This document shows positions 7,473-14,048 of a stretch of DNA of 14,245 nt, piece after piece. How positions within the stretch are numbered: position 1 is the first letter of the stretch; the number at the start of each line of letters is the position of its first letter. Location: NCBI GenBank assembly GCA_964480635.1, contig CAYZQE010000063.1:1-14245 (forward strand), given 5' to 3'. The DNA is from CAYZQE01 sp964480635. Its GTDB lineage: Bacteria > Pseudomonadota > Gammaproteobacteria > GCA-001735895. Both the position numbers and the translations under genes were made by a program. Below the pieces are notes generated by a model. It did no database searches and was not told where the DNA came from. It saw nothing but the letters and a program-made list of their open reading frames with translations.

Positions 7473-9092
7473 ATGAGCAAACAACAACATTATGATGTCA
7501 TCATAATCGGTAGTGGTGCAGCCGGCTTAAGCCTGGCACTAAAATTACCGACTAAACTTAAAATTGCCTTACTGGCAAAAGCAAAATTTTCTGAATGCTC
7601 ATCTCATCTTGCTCAAGGTGGCATCTCTGCCGTATTAGAACCAGAAGATAGTGTGCAATTTCACATTAACGACACCATAAATTCTGGAGCAGGACTTTGT
7701 GACCCCGATGTTGTTGATCATACCACGAGCCAAGCCAAAGAAATGATTGAATGGTTGACTGAGCTTGGCATGCCATTTACTAAGGATAATAGTGAACATA
7801 GCCAAAGTGGTTTTCATCTTACCCGTGAAGGTGGGCACAGTAAGCGACGCGTTGTGCATGCCGCTGACGCTACTGGTAAAGCGTTACAACAAACACTTAA
7901 ATCACATGTTTTAGAACGCCAAAACATCACTATTTTTTCTAGCCATATTGCGATAGACCTAATTCAAGCTCGGCAACAGCAATGCCTTGGTGTTTATGCT
8001 TACAACAAAAACACTAAACATATTGATACTTTTAGTGCCCAAAAAACCGTATTAGCCACAGGCGGCGCAAGTAAGGTCTATTTATATACCAGCAACCCAG
8101 ATGGATCTACCGGTGATGGCATTGCTATGGCGTGGCGAGCAGGTTGCCGCATTGCCAATATGGAATTCATTCAGTTTCACCCAACCTGTCTTTACCACCC
8201 AGATGCAGGCTCATCTTTAATTTCTGAGGCACTAAGGGGTGAAGGTGGATTATTAAAACGACCTAATGGCGAACGCTTTATGGATGAATTTGATGACCGA
8301 GCAGAGCTAGCACCCCGCGATATTGTTGCACGTGCGATAGATCATGAAATGAAGCGTTTAGGCAGTGATTGCATGTATTTAGACATTAGCCATAAAAGCA
8401 GCGCCTTTATAAAATCACATTTTCCGAACATTTACCAAACATGTTTAGAATTTGATATCGATATCACCAAACAAGCTATCCCTATTGTGCCTGCTGCGCA
8501 TTACACCTGTGGTGGTGTAATGACTGATAAAAATGGTTCGACTGATCTTGATGGCTTATATGCCATTGGTGAAGTCGCTTATTCGGGTTTACACGGTGCC
8601 AACCGAATGGCTAGCAACTCACTATTAGAATGCCTTGTCTTTGCCAACAATACCGCTAAGCATATTGAAAACACATTATCTAAAACATTTAAAAGTGAAA
8701 AAATCAAAGCTTGGGATGAAACTAAGGTAACCGATTCAGATGAAGAAGTGGTTGTATCACACAATTGGAATGAACTACGCCATTTTATGTGGGATTATGT
8801 CGGCATTGTGCGTACTGATAAACGTTTAAAAAGAGCTCTCAACCGCGTGCGCCTTTTAAAACAAGAGATCAACGAATATTACGGCCATTTTAGAGTCACC
8901 GCTGACCTAATAGAGCTCAGAAATTTAGTCGATGTTGCTGAATTAATCATTAAATCAGCCCAGCAACGTAAAGAAAGCCGTGGGCTTCATTACACCTTAG
9001 ATTACCCAGAAACAAATAATAACCCAACGCCAACTATTATTGATGGCTCTCATAAGAAAAAACAATCAACGTCAAAAATAGCTTTTATTTAA
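7473..9092 (+). CDS. nadB: L-aspartate oxidase
   Basis: A 539-residue FAD enzyme, the same length as E. coli NadB (540). It oxidises L-aspartate to iminoaspartate, the first step of de novo NAD synthesis (with NadA making quinolinate), using oxygen or fumarate. The FAD-binding GSGAAG is at residues 13-18. Residues matching the E. coli active site are present: E119, H236 (QFHPT), R282 (PRD), H343 (AAHYTCGG) and R378 (GANR). The C-terminal three-helix domain is at about 430-510. AGAGG at 7460-7464 lies 8 bases before the ATG, supporting this start. The gene is divergent from rpoE, as in many gammaproteobacteria, and its last 8 bases overlap the end of the opposing hydrolase gene. nadA and nadC are not in the window. 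Confidence 0.96.
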   Translation: MSKQQHYDVIIIGSGAAGLSLALKLPTKLKIALLAKAKFSECSSHLAQGGISAVLEPEDSVQFHINDTINSGAGLCDPDVVDHTTSQAKEMIEWLTELGMPFTKDNSEHSQSGFHLTREGGHSKRRVVHAADATGKALQQTLKSHVLERQNITIFSSHIAIDLIQARQQQCLGVYAYNKNTKHIDTFSAQKTVLATGGASKVYLYTSNPDGSTGDGIAMAWRAGCRIANMEFIQFHPTCLYHPDAGSSLISEALRGEGGLLKRPNGERFMDEFDDRAELAPRDIVARAIDHEMKRLGSDCMYLDISHKSSAFIKSHFPNIYQTCLEFDIDITKQAIPIVPAAHYTCGGVMTDKNGSTDLDGLYAIGEVAYSGLHGANRMASNSLLECLVFANNTAKHIENTLSKTFKSEKIKAWDETKVTDSDEEVVVSHNWNELRHFMWDYVGIVRTDKRLKRALNRVRLLKQEINEYYGHFRVTADLIELRNLVDVAELIIKSAQQRKESRGLHYTLDYPETNNNPTPTIIDGSHKKKQSTSKIAFI

Positions 9093-9843
9093 AAAAACTA
9101 TTTATTTCATGAAGTAATTCTGTATTTTTATCATTAAAAAAATGTTCAGCATCTTTCACAATAACTTGCTGATACCCACTGTTACCTGCTTGCTTTGCGG
9201 CCTCCCTTCTTGCATTCGCAGTGTTTAAAACACTTGGCAAATCATCTGATCCATATAAATCCAACATTGGGATGTTAATTTTAGCCACAGAACTCGCATC
9301 GCCTAGACCCACTGCCACAAATTTTGAAATGGCTGAATTGGGGTTATTAGCAAAATAATAAGCAGCCATAGCCGACCCCATACTGTGCGACACCAATACA
9401 ATTTCTTGCATATCATTATCTTTTAGAAACGTAATCGCCGCCTCTATTCTTGGTGCAACTTCTTTAAATAAAGGTCGATATTCCTCTCCTCCAATACCAT
9501 TTGCTAAGACCGGCATTTGTATAGAAAGTGTATGCCAACCATATTGCGGCATTTCAACACGTACAGGCTGAACCACTTGCTCCCAATCAGGGTGTGCGCC
9601 TAAACCATGAACGACAATAACGGCTCTCTTTTTAGGGTTTTCATCGGCTTCTGTGTATAAACTAAATATCTCCCTATCGCCAACGGTTAGCATTTCAACA
9701 TCACCATCAACAATAAAGTCAGCCACTTGATCAATCCAGCGCTGCTCTTTGGCAAAATCTGATGCAACCACAACCTGAGTTAAACCAAACACTAAAAGTA
9801 GTGATAAAATAGTACCTATTGTCTTTTTCATTATATTAATCAT
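9085..9843 (-). CDS. Exported DUF3530-type alpha/beta hydrolase
   Basis: A 252-residue alpha/beta-hydrolase fold protein with an N-terminal signal peptide (about 1-28, cut near VVVASD), so periplasmic or envelope-located. The oxyanion-region motif VVHGLGAHPDW is at 78-87 and the nucleophile elbow S-H-S-M-G has S154; the usual first Gly is replaced by Ser. Acid candidates are D200/D201 in YGSDD and the catalytic His is H234 in DAEHFF. The HPDW and TLSIQMPVL stretches are typical of DUF3530. The substrate is unknown. Two starts are possible: ATG at 9843 (used here) or the fifth codon, ATG at 9831, which gives a more standard MKKT signal peptide; neither has a clear Shine-Dalgarno. It converges on nadB with an 8-bp overlap and diverges from the UPF0047 gene. 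Confidence 0.85.
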   Translation of the reverse strand: MINIMKKTIGTILSLLLVFGLTQVVVASDFAKEQRWIDQVADFIVDGDVEMLTVGDREIFSLYTEADENPKKRAVIVVHGLGAHPDWEQVVQPVRVEMPQYGWHTLSIQMPVLANGIGGEEYRPLFKEVAPRIEAAITFLKDNDMQEIVLVSHSMGSAMAAYYFANNPNSAISKFVAVGLGDASSVAKINIPMLDLYGSDDLPSVLNTANARREAAKQAGNSGYQQVIVKDAEHFFNDKNTELLHEINSFFK

Positions 9844-9876
9844 CTAATTATCTACCGCCTAAGTTAAAGTTTTCCT

Positions 9877-10293
9877 ATGATAGTACAAGAATCACTAAGC
9901 ATCCAAACTCAATGTCGCAGCACTCACAATATTTCTCAAAACATTAATCAAATTGTGAAAAAAAGCAGTATAAATACTGGTCTATGCCATGTGTTTATAC
10001 ATCATACAAGTGCTTCCTTAATCATTACTGAAAATGCAGATCCTGATGTACGCCGAGATTTAGAATACTTCATGCAAAAAACTGTTATTGATGATGACCA
10101 AGGATATTACCATCGAGATGAAGGCCCCGATGATATGTCCGCACACATTAGAACAGTACTCACTCAAACAGAATTAACCGTACCCATTTCTAATGGCAAA
10201 CTCGCTCTAGGTACATGGCAAGGTATTTTTTGTTGGGAACATAGAACCCATGCACACCATAGAAAGCTAACCATCACACTTCAAGGTGAATAA
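9877..10293 (+). CDS. yjbQ: UPF0047/YjbQ family protein (secondary thiamine-phosphate synthase type)
   Basis: A 138-residue cytoplasmic protein of the YjbQ/UPF0047 family, full length. Family motifs in order: HHTSASLIITENADPDVRRDL (42-62), HRDEGPDDMSAHIR (79-92), and GTWQGIFCWEHR (112-123), the last part of the conserved core trimer pocket. E. coli YjbQ has weak thiamine-phosphate synthase activity and can replace ThiE, but the main physiological role of the family is not settled. No thiamine genes lie nearby. The gene is divergent from the hydrolase with only 33 bp between start codons, so promoters must overlap or lie within coding DNA. No strong Shine-Dalgarno is visible. Confidence 0.9.
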   Translation: MIVQESLSIQTQCRSTHNISQNINQIVKKSSINTGLCHVFIHHTSASLIITENADPDVRRDLEYFMQKTVIDDDQGYYHRDEGPDDMSAHIRTVLTQTELTVPISNGKLALGTWQGIFCWEHRTHAHHRKLTITLQGE

Positions 10294-10306
10294 TCTATTA
10301 CCTTTG

Positions 10307-10330
10307 ATAGGTATTAAATAAACCTATTTT
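10307..10330 (+). terminator. Possible weak terminator after yjbQ
   Basis: A 6-bp stem ATAGGT (10307-10312) with ACCTAT (10322-10327), a 9-base loop, then TTTT. Short and AT-rich; placed correctly after the yjbQ stop but a weak call. Confidence 0.3.
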
Positions 10331-10373
10331 CGTGCATTATCGCGCGTAACTAAATTACAGATTTTAAGATATA

Positions 10374-10401
10374 TTGCTTTGACTTCGTGCTGCGATATAA
10401 T
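10374..10401 (+). promoter_or_regulatory. Predicted sigma-70 promoter of the Fe-S flavoprotein gene
   Basis: A perfect -10 TATAAT lies at 10396-10401, with a poor -35 TTGCTT at 10374-10379 (16-base spacer). A better-looking TTGACT at 10379-10384 is only 11 bases from the -10 and so is not usable with it. The start would be near 10408, with a leader of about 78 bases that holds the hairpin at 10426-10459. Confidence 0.45.
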
Positions 10402-10425
10402 TACATTAACGAGTACTAAAATTTA

Positions 10426-10459
10426 GGTTATTCGCACCTACTGCACTAAGTGAATAACC
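10426..10459 (+). promoter_or_regulatory. 5'-UTR hairpin upstream of the Fe-S flavoprotein gene
   Basis: An inverted repeat GGTTATTC (10426-10433) and GAATAACC (10452-10459), 8 bp perfect, extendable by two pairs across a small bulge. It lies between the predicted transcription start and the Shine-Dalgarno AGAGAG at 10473-10478. There is no T run after it, so it is not a terminator. It may stabilise the mRNA or bind a symmetric regulator. Confidence 0.4.
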
Positions 10460-10485
10460 ACACACACTATTTAGAGAGATATTCG

Positions 10486-12423
10486 ATGGCAACAAGAGAC
10501 CATACTTTCAGAAAATATGAAGACGGTGATTGGAAATATAACAACATTGGCGATAGTATTTTTGAGCAAGACACCACTTACAAATGCCCTACCTATGTTC
10601 ACCGTACGCCACCTTGCCAAGGCAGCTGCCCATCGGGTGAAGATATTCGTGGCTGGTTAAGCATTGTCCGTGGTATCGAAGTGCCTGAAGACGGCATGGA
10701 TAAATTCGAATATGCGTTTCATCGTTCAACCTCTGCTAACCCTTTTCCTGCCATTATGGGTCGTGTTTGTCCCGCTCCTTGTCAAGAAGGCTGTAACCGT
10801 AATGAAGTTGAAGACTTTGTCGGTATCAACGCCGTTGAGCAATTTATTGGTGACAATGCGCGTGAACAAGGCTATACATTAGGTGATGCAGGCCCTGAAA
10901 CAGGCAAAAAAATTGCTATCATTGGTGGTGGCCCTGGTGGCTTAGCCTGTGCTTATCAATTACGCAAGTTAGGTCATGGCGCAACTGTCTATGATAGCCA
11001 CAGTGAGCTTGGTGGCATGATGCGTTATGGCATCCCAGGTTATAGAACACCTCGTGACGTATTAGACCACGAAATTAAACGTATTTTAGATCTTGGCGTT
11101 GAAGTGCATATGAATACCTTCATTGGTAAAGATATTTCAATGGAAAAATTACGTGAAGACTATGATGCCGTGGTTATTGCCATTGGCGCTCAGTCGGGTC
11201 GCGCCATTCCTATTGATGGTGGTGATGCGTCAAACTGTATCACCGGTGTTGCCTTTTTAGACGCTTACAACGATGGTCGTTTAAAAACGACGGCTAAGCG
11301 CGTTGTTGTTATTGGTGGTGGCGATACAGCCATGGACGTCGTATCTGTAGCTCGTCGTTTAGGTCACATTGAACACACTCATGAAAATGAACGCACAGAA
11401 AATGTTGTCTTGAACCAAACCGCACAAGACGTCGCGATGACCGCTAACAAACAAGGTGCTAGTGTTATTTTGGCTTATCGTCGCCCTGTCGACAAAATGC
11501 CCGCAGCACTGCACGAAGTTGAAGCAGCAGAACGTGAAGGTGTCGAACTGCGTGGTAGTTTAGTGCCTGTTTCTGTCGTTGTTGGTGCTGACGGTCGTGC
11601 CACAGCCCTTCGCGTTGCTAAAGCAGATTGGACTTCAGGCAAAATGGAAATTATCCCGGATAGCGAGCACGATATCGAATGTGACTTAATCGTTTCTGCG
11701 ATTGGTCAAGGTGGCGACTTAACCGGCATGGAAAGCTTAGATAACGGTCGTGGTTTAATCGATTCTGACAAATTTTTTCAAGTGCCTGGTGAAGAAGGCT
11801 TATTTGTTATTGGTGATATCGTAAAACCTCATCTATTAACAACCGCTATAGGTCATGCATCCATCGCGACTGAAAGCATTCATCACTTTTTAAATAAGTC
11901 AGAGTTTACTAAACGCCCTAAAGTTGACGTACATCACTTTGATTTAATTGATAAATTAAAAGAAACTGATTTATCGCCTGCTGATTATGACCATGGCAGT
12001 AGTGAATGGGGCACAGACTCAGCTGATCACGCCGTACACAACTATGAAGATCGTTCTGCACAAGAAATTATCGCAGCTGATAAACTTTACTTAGGCCATT
12101 TTGCACATGAAGAGCGTAACTTGCGCCCAGAAAGCTTTATCGAATCAAAAGACATCATTGATTCCTACGAAGAACGCTTTCAAGGCTTTGAATCAGCGGC
12201 TGATGCCGAAAAAGAAGCCGACCGTTGCATGAGTTGCGGCATGTGTTTTGAGTGTGATAATTGTGTTATCTACTGCCCTCAAGATGCTGTTTTTCGTGTT
12301 AAAAAAGACGAGAAAACGTTAGGTCGCTATGTCGATACTGATTACACACGCTGTATTGGTTGTCACATTTGTTCTGATGTTTGTCCCACAGGTTATATCA
12401 ATATGGCGTTAGGCGAACACTAG
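10486..12423 (+). CDS. GltD/DsrL-type NAD(P)H-linked Fe-S flavoprotein oxidoreductase
   Basis: 645 residues from the ATG at 10486. AGAGAG at 10473-10478, 7 bases upstream, supports this start. An in-frame GTG at 10450 would add 12 residues but lies inside a UTR hairpin. Domains: N-terminal Fe-S domain with C34, C44, C48 and C95, C99, C103; FAD site GGGPGG (147-152); NAD(P) site GGGDTAMD (277-284); a His/Asp-rich linker (about 475-575); and a C-terminal ferredoxin domain with cysteines 581, 584, 587, 590, 593, 597 and 623, 626, 629, 633. This is the layout of the glutamate synthase small subunit extended by a ferredoxin, as in DsrL and related proteins, which move electrons between NAD(P)H and a partner enzyme. 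No dsr, gltB or other partner is in the window. Codon use (many CGT and GGT) looks more like a highly expressed gene than its neighbours. Confidence 0.85.
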   Translation: MATRDHTFRKYEDGDWKYNNIGDSIFEQDTTYKCPTYVHRTPPCQGSCPSGEDIRGWLSIVRGIEVPEDGMDKFEYAFHRSTSANPFPAIMGRVCPAPCQEGCNRNEVEDFVGINAVEQFIGDNAREQGYTLGDAGPETGKKIAIIGGGPGGLACAYQLRKLGHGATVYDSHSELGGMMRYGIPGYRTPRDVLDHEIKRILDLGVEVHMNTFIGKDISMEKLREDYDAVVIAIGAQSGRAIPIDGGDASNCITGVAFLDAYNDGRLKTTAKRVVVIGGGDTAMDVVSVARRLGHIEHTHENERTENVVLNQTAQDVAMTANKQGASVILAYRRPVDKMPAALHEVEAAEREGVELRGSLVPVSVVVGADGRATALRVAKADWTSGKMEIIPDSEHDIECDLIVSAIGQGGDLTGMESLDNGRGLIDSDKFFQVPGEEGLFVIGDIVKPHLLTTAIGHASIATESIHHFLNKSEFTKRPKVDVHHFDLIDKLKETDLSPADYDHGSSEWGTDSADHAVHNYEDRSAQEIIAADKLYLGHFAHEERNLRPESFIESKDIIDSYEERFQGFESAADAEKEADRCMSCGMCFECDNCVIYCPQDAVFRVKKDEKTLGRYVDTDYTRCIGCHICSDVCPTGYINMALGEH

Positions 12424-12440
12424 ACTACGCTTTACTAAAC

Positions 12441-12477
12441 GCATAAAAAAACCTGCTTTATGCAGGTTTTTTTATGC
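12441..12477. terminator. Bidirectional rho-independent terminator
   Basis: A perfect 16-bp inverted repeat, GCATAAAAAAACCTGC (12441-12456) with its complement at 12462-12477, and a 5-base loop. Seven A and seven T inside the arms give a U-run on both strands. It lies between the convergent oxidoreductase gene and the minus-strand gene ending at 12495, and serves both. Confidence 0.9.
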
Positions 12478-12494
12478 CCGTAAAAACAGACCAC

Positions 12495-13022
12495 TTAAAA
12501 GAACATGTCATCATCGTCGACAACGGGCGCGGTTACAACAACGCTTGGAATATGTTTCTTTATAATCTCTTTTTCAGGTTCACTGACACATAAAGCTGCC
12601 AATTGCGCTCCAAACTCATCAATATCAGCTTGAGTCAATTCAGTTCCTGCTAACGCTTTTCTTTTATCTAACCAAACATTTAGCATCTGAATCAATACAT
12701 CCATCTGCTGACTGATATAATCTTGAAACTGAAGCTGCTGAACAATTGGCGCCATAAGCTTTTGACGCTTCACATCTTGTTCAGAAAACGCATTAATCGA
12801 ATCTGTCACTTTACTAATCACAGCATGATGTTGCTTTTCATCTAAATCAGAAGTTCTAAAATCACTCTCTAATTCCTTTATTTCAATACCCTTGGTATTA
12901 GTCGCTATATAACTTAAAGCGCCCATAACGATATCAGTGGAGTGCTTCGCTTCAGAATGACAATGCGTCATCACTTCTGATGTAAATGACACCATGTCAT
13001 TCATTAAATTATCATTATTCAT
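12495..13022 (-). CDS. Uncharacterised helical protein with CheZ-like FQDxxxQ motif
   Basis: A 175-residue cytoplasmic protein, mostly alpha-helical by composition, with no signal peptide or membrane segment. I do not recognise a named family with certainty. Residues 91-113 (APIVQQLQFQDYISQQMDVL region) contain F99-Q100-D101-x3-Q105. E. coli CheZ has the same spacing in its catalytic helix (FQDLTGQ, with D143 and Q147 acting on phospho-CheY). The protein ends in an acidic and aromatic tail VVDDDDMFF, loosely like the CheY-binding tail of CheZ. It lies 9 bp after the gene at 13032-13658. AAGG overlaps that gene's stop about 8 bases before this ATG, so the two form an operon. The shared pattern A-P-I-x4-Q-F-x5-Q-x2-D suggests the two are related. 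A role in response-regulator dephosphorylation or signalling is a hypothesis. Confidence 0.65.
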   Translation of the reverse strand: MNNDNLMNDMVSFTSEVMTHCHSEAKHSTDIVMGALSYIATNTKGIEIKELESDFRTSDLDEKQHHAVISKVTDSINAFSEQDVKRQKLMAPIVQQLQFQDYISQQMDVLIQMLNVWLDKRKALAGTELTQADIDEFGAQLAALCVSEPEKEIIKKHIPSVVVTAPVVDDDDMFF

Positions 13023-13031
13023 GCTGTTGCC

Positions 13032-13658
13032 TTAATCAAATAAATTATCAATCCAGTCACATAAATCCTCTTCTGTGCTGGCTGGCGCATCTTGTTTTTT
13101 AACATGCAGATAAAAAGCTTTAATCTCTACAGAAGAAACCACATGCTTTTCAATTTTATCAAAAAGAATAGCGCTGTTGTCATCCCCATCACTATGTTCA
13201 TGTAAAATAATTTCTTGCCAAGCTTTATGCACCCTATCTAAATGCTGGTTAGTTGTTTCAGCAAACTGCATACCGACCATAATAGGGGCAATTTTAGCTT
13301 TTAAATCACTATCACTGCTGATTGTCTTCTCTAAAATTTTTTGTACATTTGCTAACTGCTCACCCGCCTTTTGAATATCAGATTGTTCATTTTTTTGCTC
13401 TTCAACACCACCTTGAACTTGATCTAGAATATCGTCAATTTCACAATTAAATTCATATTTAAGTTCATCACTATTTTTAGAAAAATATATATCTTGGAAG
13501 GTCGTTAACGCAGACTGTACCGATTCGTCCATAACTTTTGATGAAATATCTAATATTTCATTCGCTGCATTCTCACTAGCTGTCACAATATTAGACAACA
13601 AATCACTAAACACATCTAAAAAGACATGATCAAATTCTTCATTTGAAATAGTTTTCAT
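13032..13658 (-). CDS. Uncharacterised helical protein, paralogue-like partner of the downstream gene
   Basis: A 208-residue soluble, acidic, helix-rich protein with likely coiled-coil stretches (about 75-115). Residues 124-148 (IAPIMVGMQFAETTNQHLDRV, then W147) line up with residues 91-117 of the downstream product: API, QF, Q, D and W keep their spacing. At the position of the CheZ-like Asp it has E134, while Q138 is kept, so if the fold is CheZ-like it may be a degenerate or regulatory copy. The C terminus EEDLCDWIDNLFD is amphipathic and acidic like the CheY-binding tail of CheZ (which ends DDLLDSLGF). It is the first gene of a two-gene operon ending at the terminator at 12441-12477. The start has no strong Shine-Dalgarno, and an AT-only inverted repeat lies just upstream. 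Function unknown. Confidence 0.6.
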   Translation of the reverse strand: MKTISNEEFDHVFLDVFSDLLSNIVTASENAANEILDISSKVMDESVQSALTTFQDIYFSKNSDELKYEFNCEIDDILDQVQGGVEEQKNEQSDIQKAGEQLANVQKILEKTISSDSDLKAKIAPIMVGMQFAETTNQHLDRVHKAWQEIILHEHSDGDDNSAILFDKIEKHVVSSVEIKAFYLHVKKQDAPASTEEDLCDWIDNLFD

Positions 13659-13686
13659 AAAGGCTTTTTTTAATTTGAATTAAAAA

Positions 13687-13716
13687 AGTATAGACCATGA
13701 CTTAAAAAAATCAGCA
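13687..13716 (-). promoter_or_regulatory. Weak promoter candidate for the two-gene helical-protein operon
   Basis: On the minus strand a -10 TATACT at 13692-13687 has only a poor -35 (TGCTGA at 13716-13711, 18-base spacer). Transcription would begin near 13681, about 22 bases before the ATG. An AT-only inverted repeat of 10 bp per arm (13666-13675 and 13678-13687) overlaps the start site. The strength is doubtful. Confidence 0.3.
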
Positions 13717-13750
13717 ATGAAAAAAACTTTCATGTAATGCAAAAAGCCCC

Positions 13751-13779
13751 TTGTCGAAGCCTAAAGATTACCTTACAAT
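13751..13779 (+). promoter_or_regulatory. Promoter of tRNA-Asn
   Basis: A -35 TTGTCG at 13751-13756, a 17-base spacer and a -10 TACAAT at 13774-13779. The -10 is followed by GCGC, the GC-rich discriminator usual for stable-RNA promoters under stringent control. The start would be near 13786, a few bases before the tRNA. Confidence 0.7.
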
Positions 13780-13792
13780 GCGCTCCATCAAT

Positions 13793-13868
13793 TCCCTGGT
13801 AGCTCAGTTGGTAGAGCAATTGACTGTTAATCAATGGGTCCCTGGTTCGAGCCCGGGCCAGGGAGCCA
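13793..13868 (+). tRNA. tRNA-Asn (anticodon GTT)
   Basis: A 76-base cloverleaf with encoded CCA. Acceptor stem TCCCTGG (13793-13799) pairs fully with CCAGGGA (13858-13864). The D arm is GCTC/GAGC (13802-13805, 13814-13817). The anticodon arm is ATTGA/TCAAT around CTGTTAA, with anticodon GTT at 13826-13828. The variable loop is GGGTC. The T arm is CCTGG/CCGGG with the TTCGAGC loop. Discriminator G at 13865 and CCA at 13866-13868. All stems pair, with one G-U in the T stem. Confidence 0.97.
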
Positions 13869-13875
13869 AATAAAT

Positions 13876-13905
13876 AAAGCCTAGATTATATCTGGGCTTT
13901 TTTTT
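13876..13905 (+). terminator. Rho-independent terminator of tRNA-Asn
   Basis: AAAGCCTAGAT (13876-13886) pairs with ATCTGGGCTTT (13890-13900), with one G-U pair and a 3-base loop. The arm runs into eight T (13898-13905). It starts 7 bases after the tRNA CCA, so the tRNA appears to be a single-gene transcript. Confidence 0.85.
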
Positions 13906-13918
13906 GCGTCCTCGGCAA

Positions 13919-13962
13919 TTGCTCCTGCATTGCTCTACTACATCACATCCATGTGATTATGC
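13919..13962 (+). repeat. 44-bp intergenic repeat element, copy 2 (hairpin core)
   Basis: TTGCTCCTGCAT at the start, a 16-base inverted repeat ATCACAT-CC-ATGTGAT at 13942-13957, and TATGC at the end. It has the same length and layout as 7393-7436. Three base pairs in the inverted-repeat arms differ between the copies, and each is compensated on the other arm. Confidence 0.7.
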
Positions 13963-14003
13963 AAAAATGCCATTCACTACATCCGTGTAGCTTGGCTTTT
14001 TTT
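13963..14003 (+). terminator. Hairpin with T run, sharing the repeat's palindrome core
   Basis: The inner stem CTACAT (13977-13982) pairs with GTGTAG (13985-13990) around the loop CC, with one G-U. After a small internal loop, an outer stem GCCA (13969-13972) pairs with TGGC (13993-13996), and seven T follow (13997-14003). It resembles a terminator, and its core has the same stem-CC-stem form as the 44-bp repeat. It may be a partial third copy. Confidence 0.45.
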
Positions 14004-14048
14004 GTCTGAAATTCACTTACATTACTCTCCATAACCATTCAATACCTT

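Noticed and set aside
7307..7495. A 62-codon plus-strand frame before and into nadB, starting with GTG
   Set aside because: It runs straight through the strong terminator hairpin and the repeat element, overlaps the nadB start, has no convincing ribosome binding site and the product resembles nothing known.
10450..10485. GTG at 10450 as start of the Fe-S flavoprotein
   Set aside because: It sits in an 8-bp hairpin, has no Shine-Dalgarno, and the ATG at 10486 has AGAGAG at the right distance.
13711..13732. A flagellar (sigma-28)-like pattern GAAAGTTT ... GCTGAT upstream of the CheZ-like gene pair
   Set aside because: The spacer is 8 bases instead of about 11 and the -10 half matches poorly; the T run makes such matches likely.
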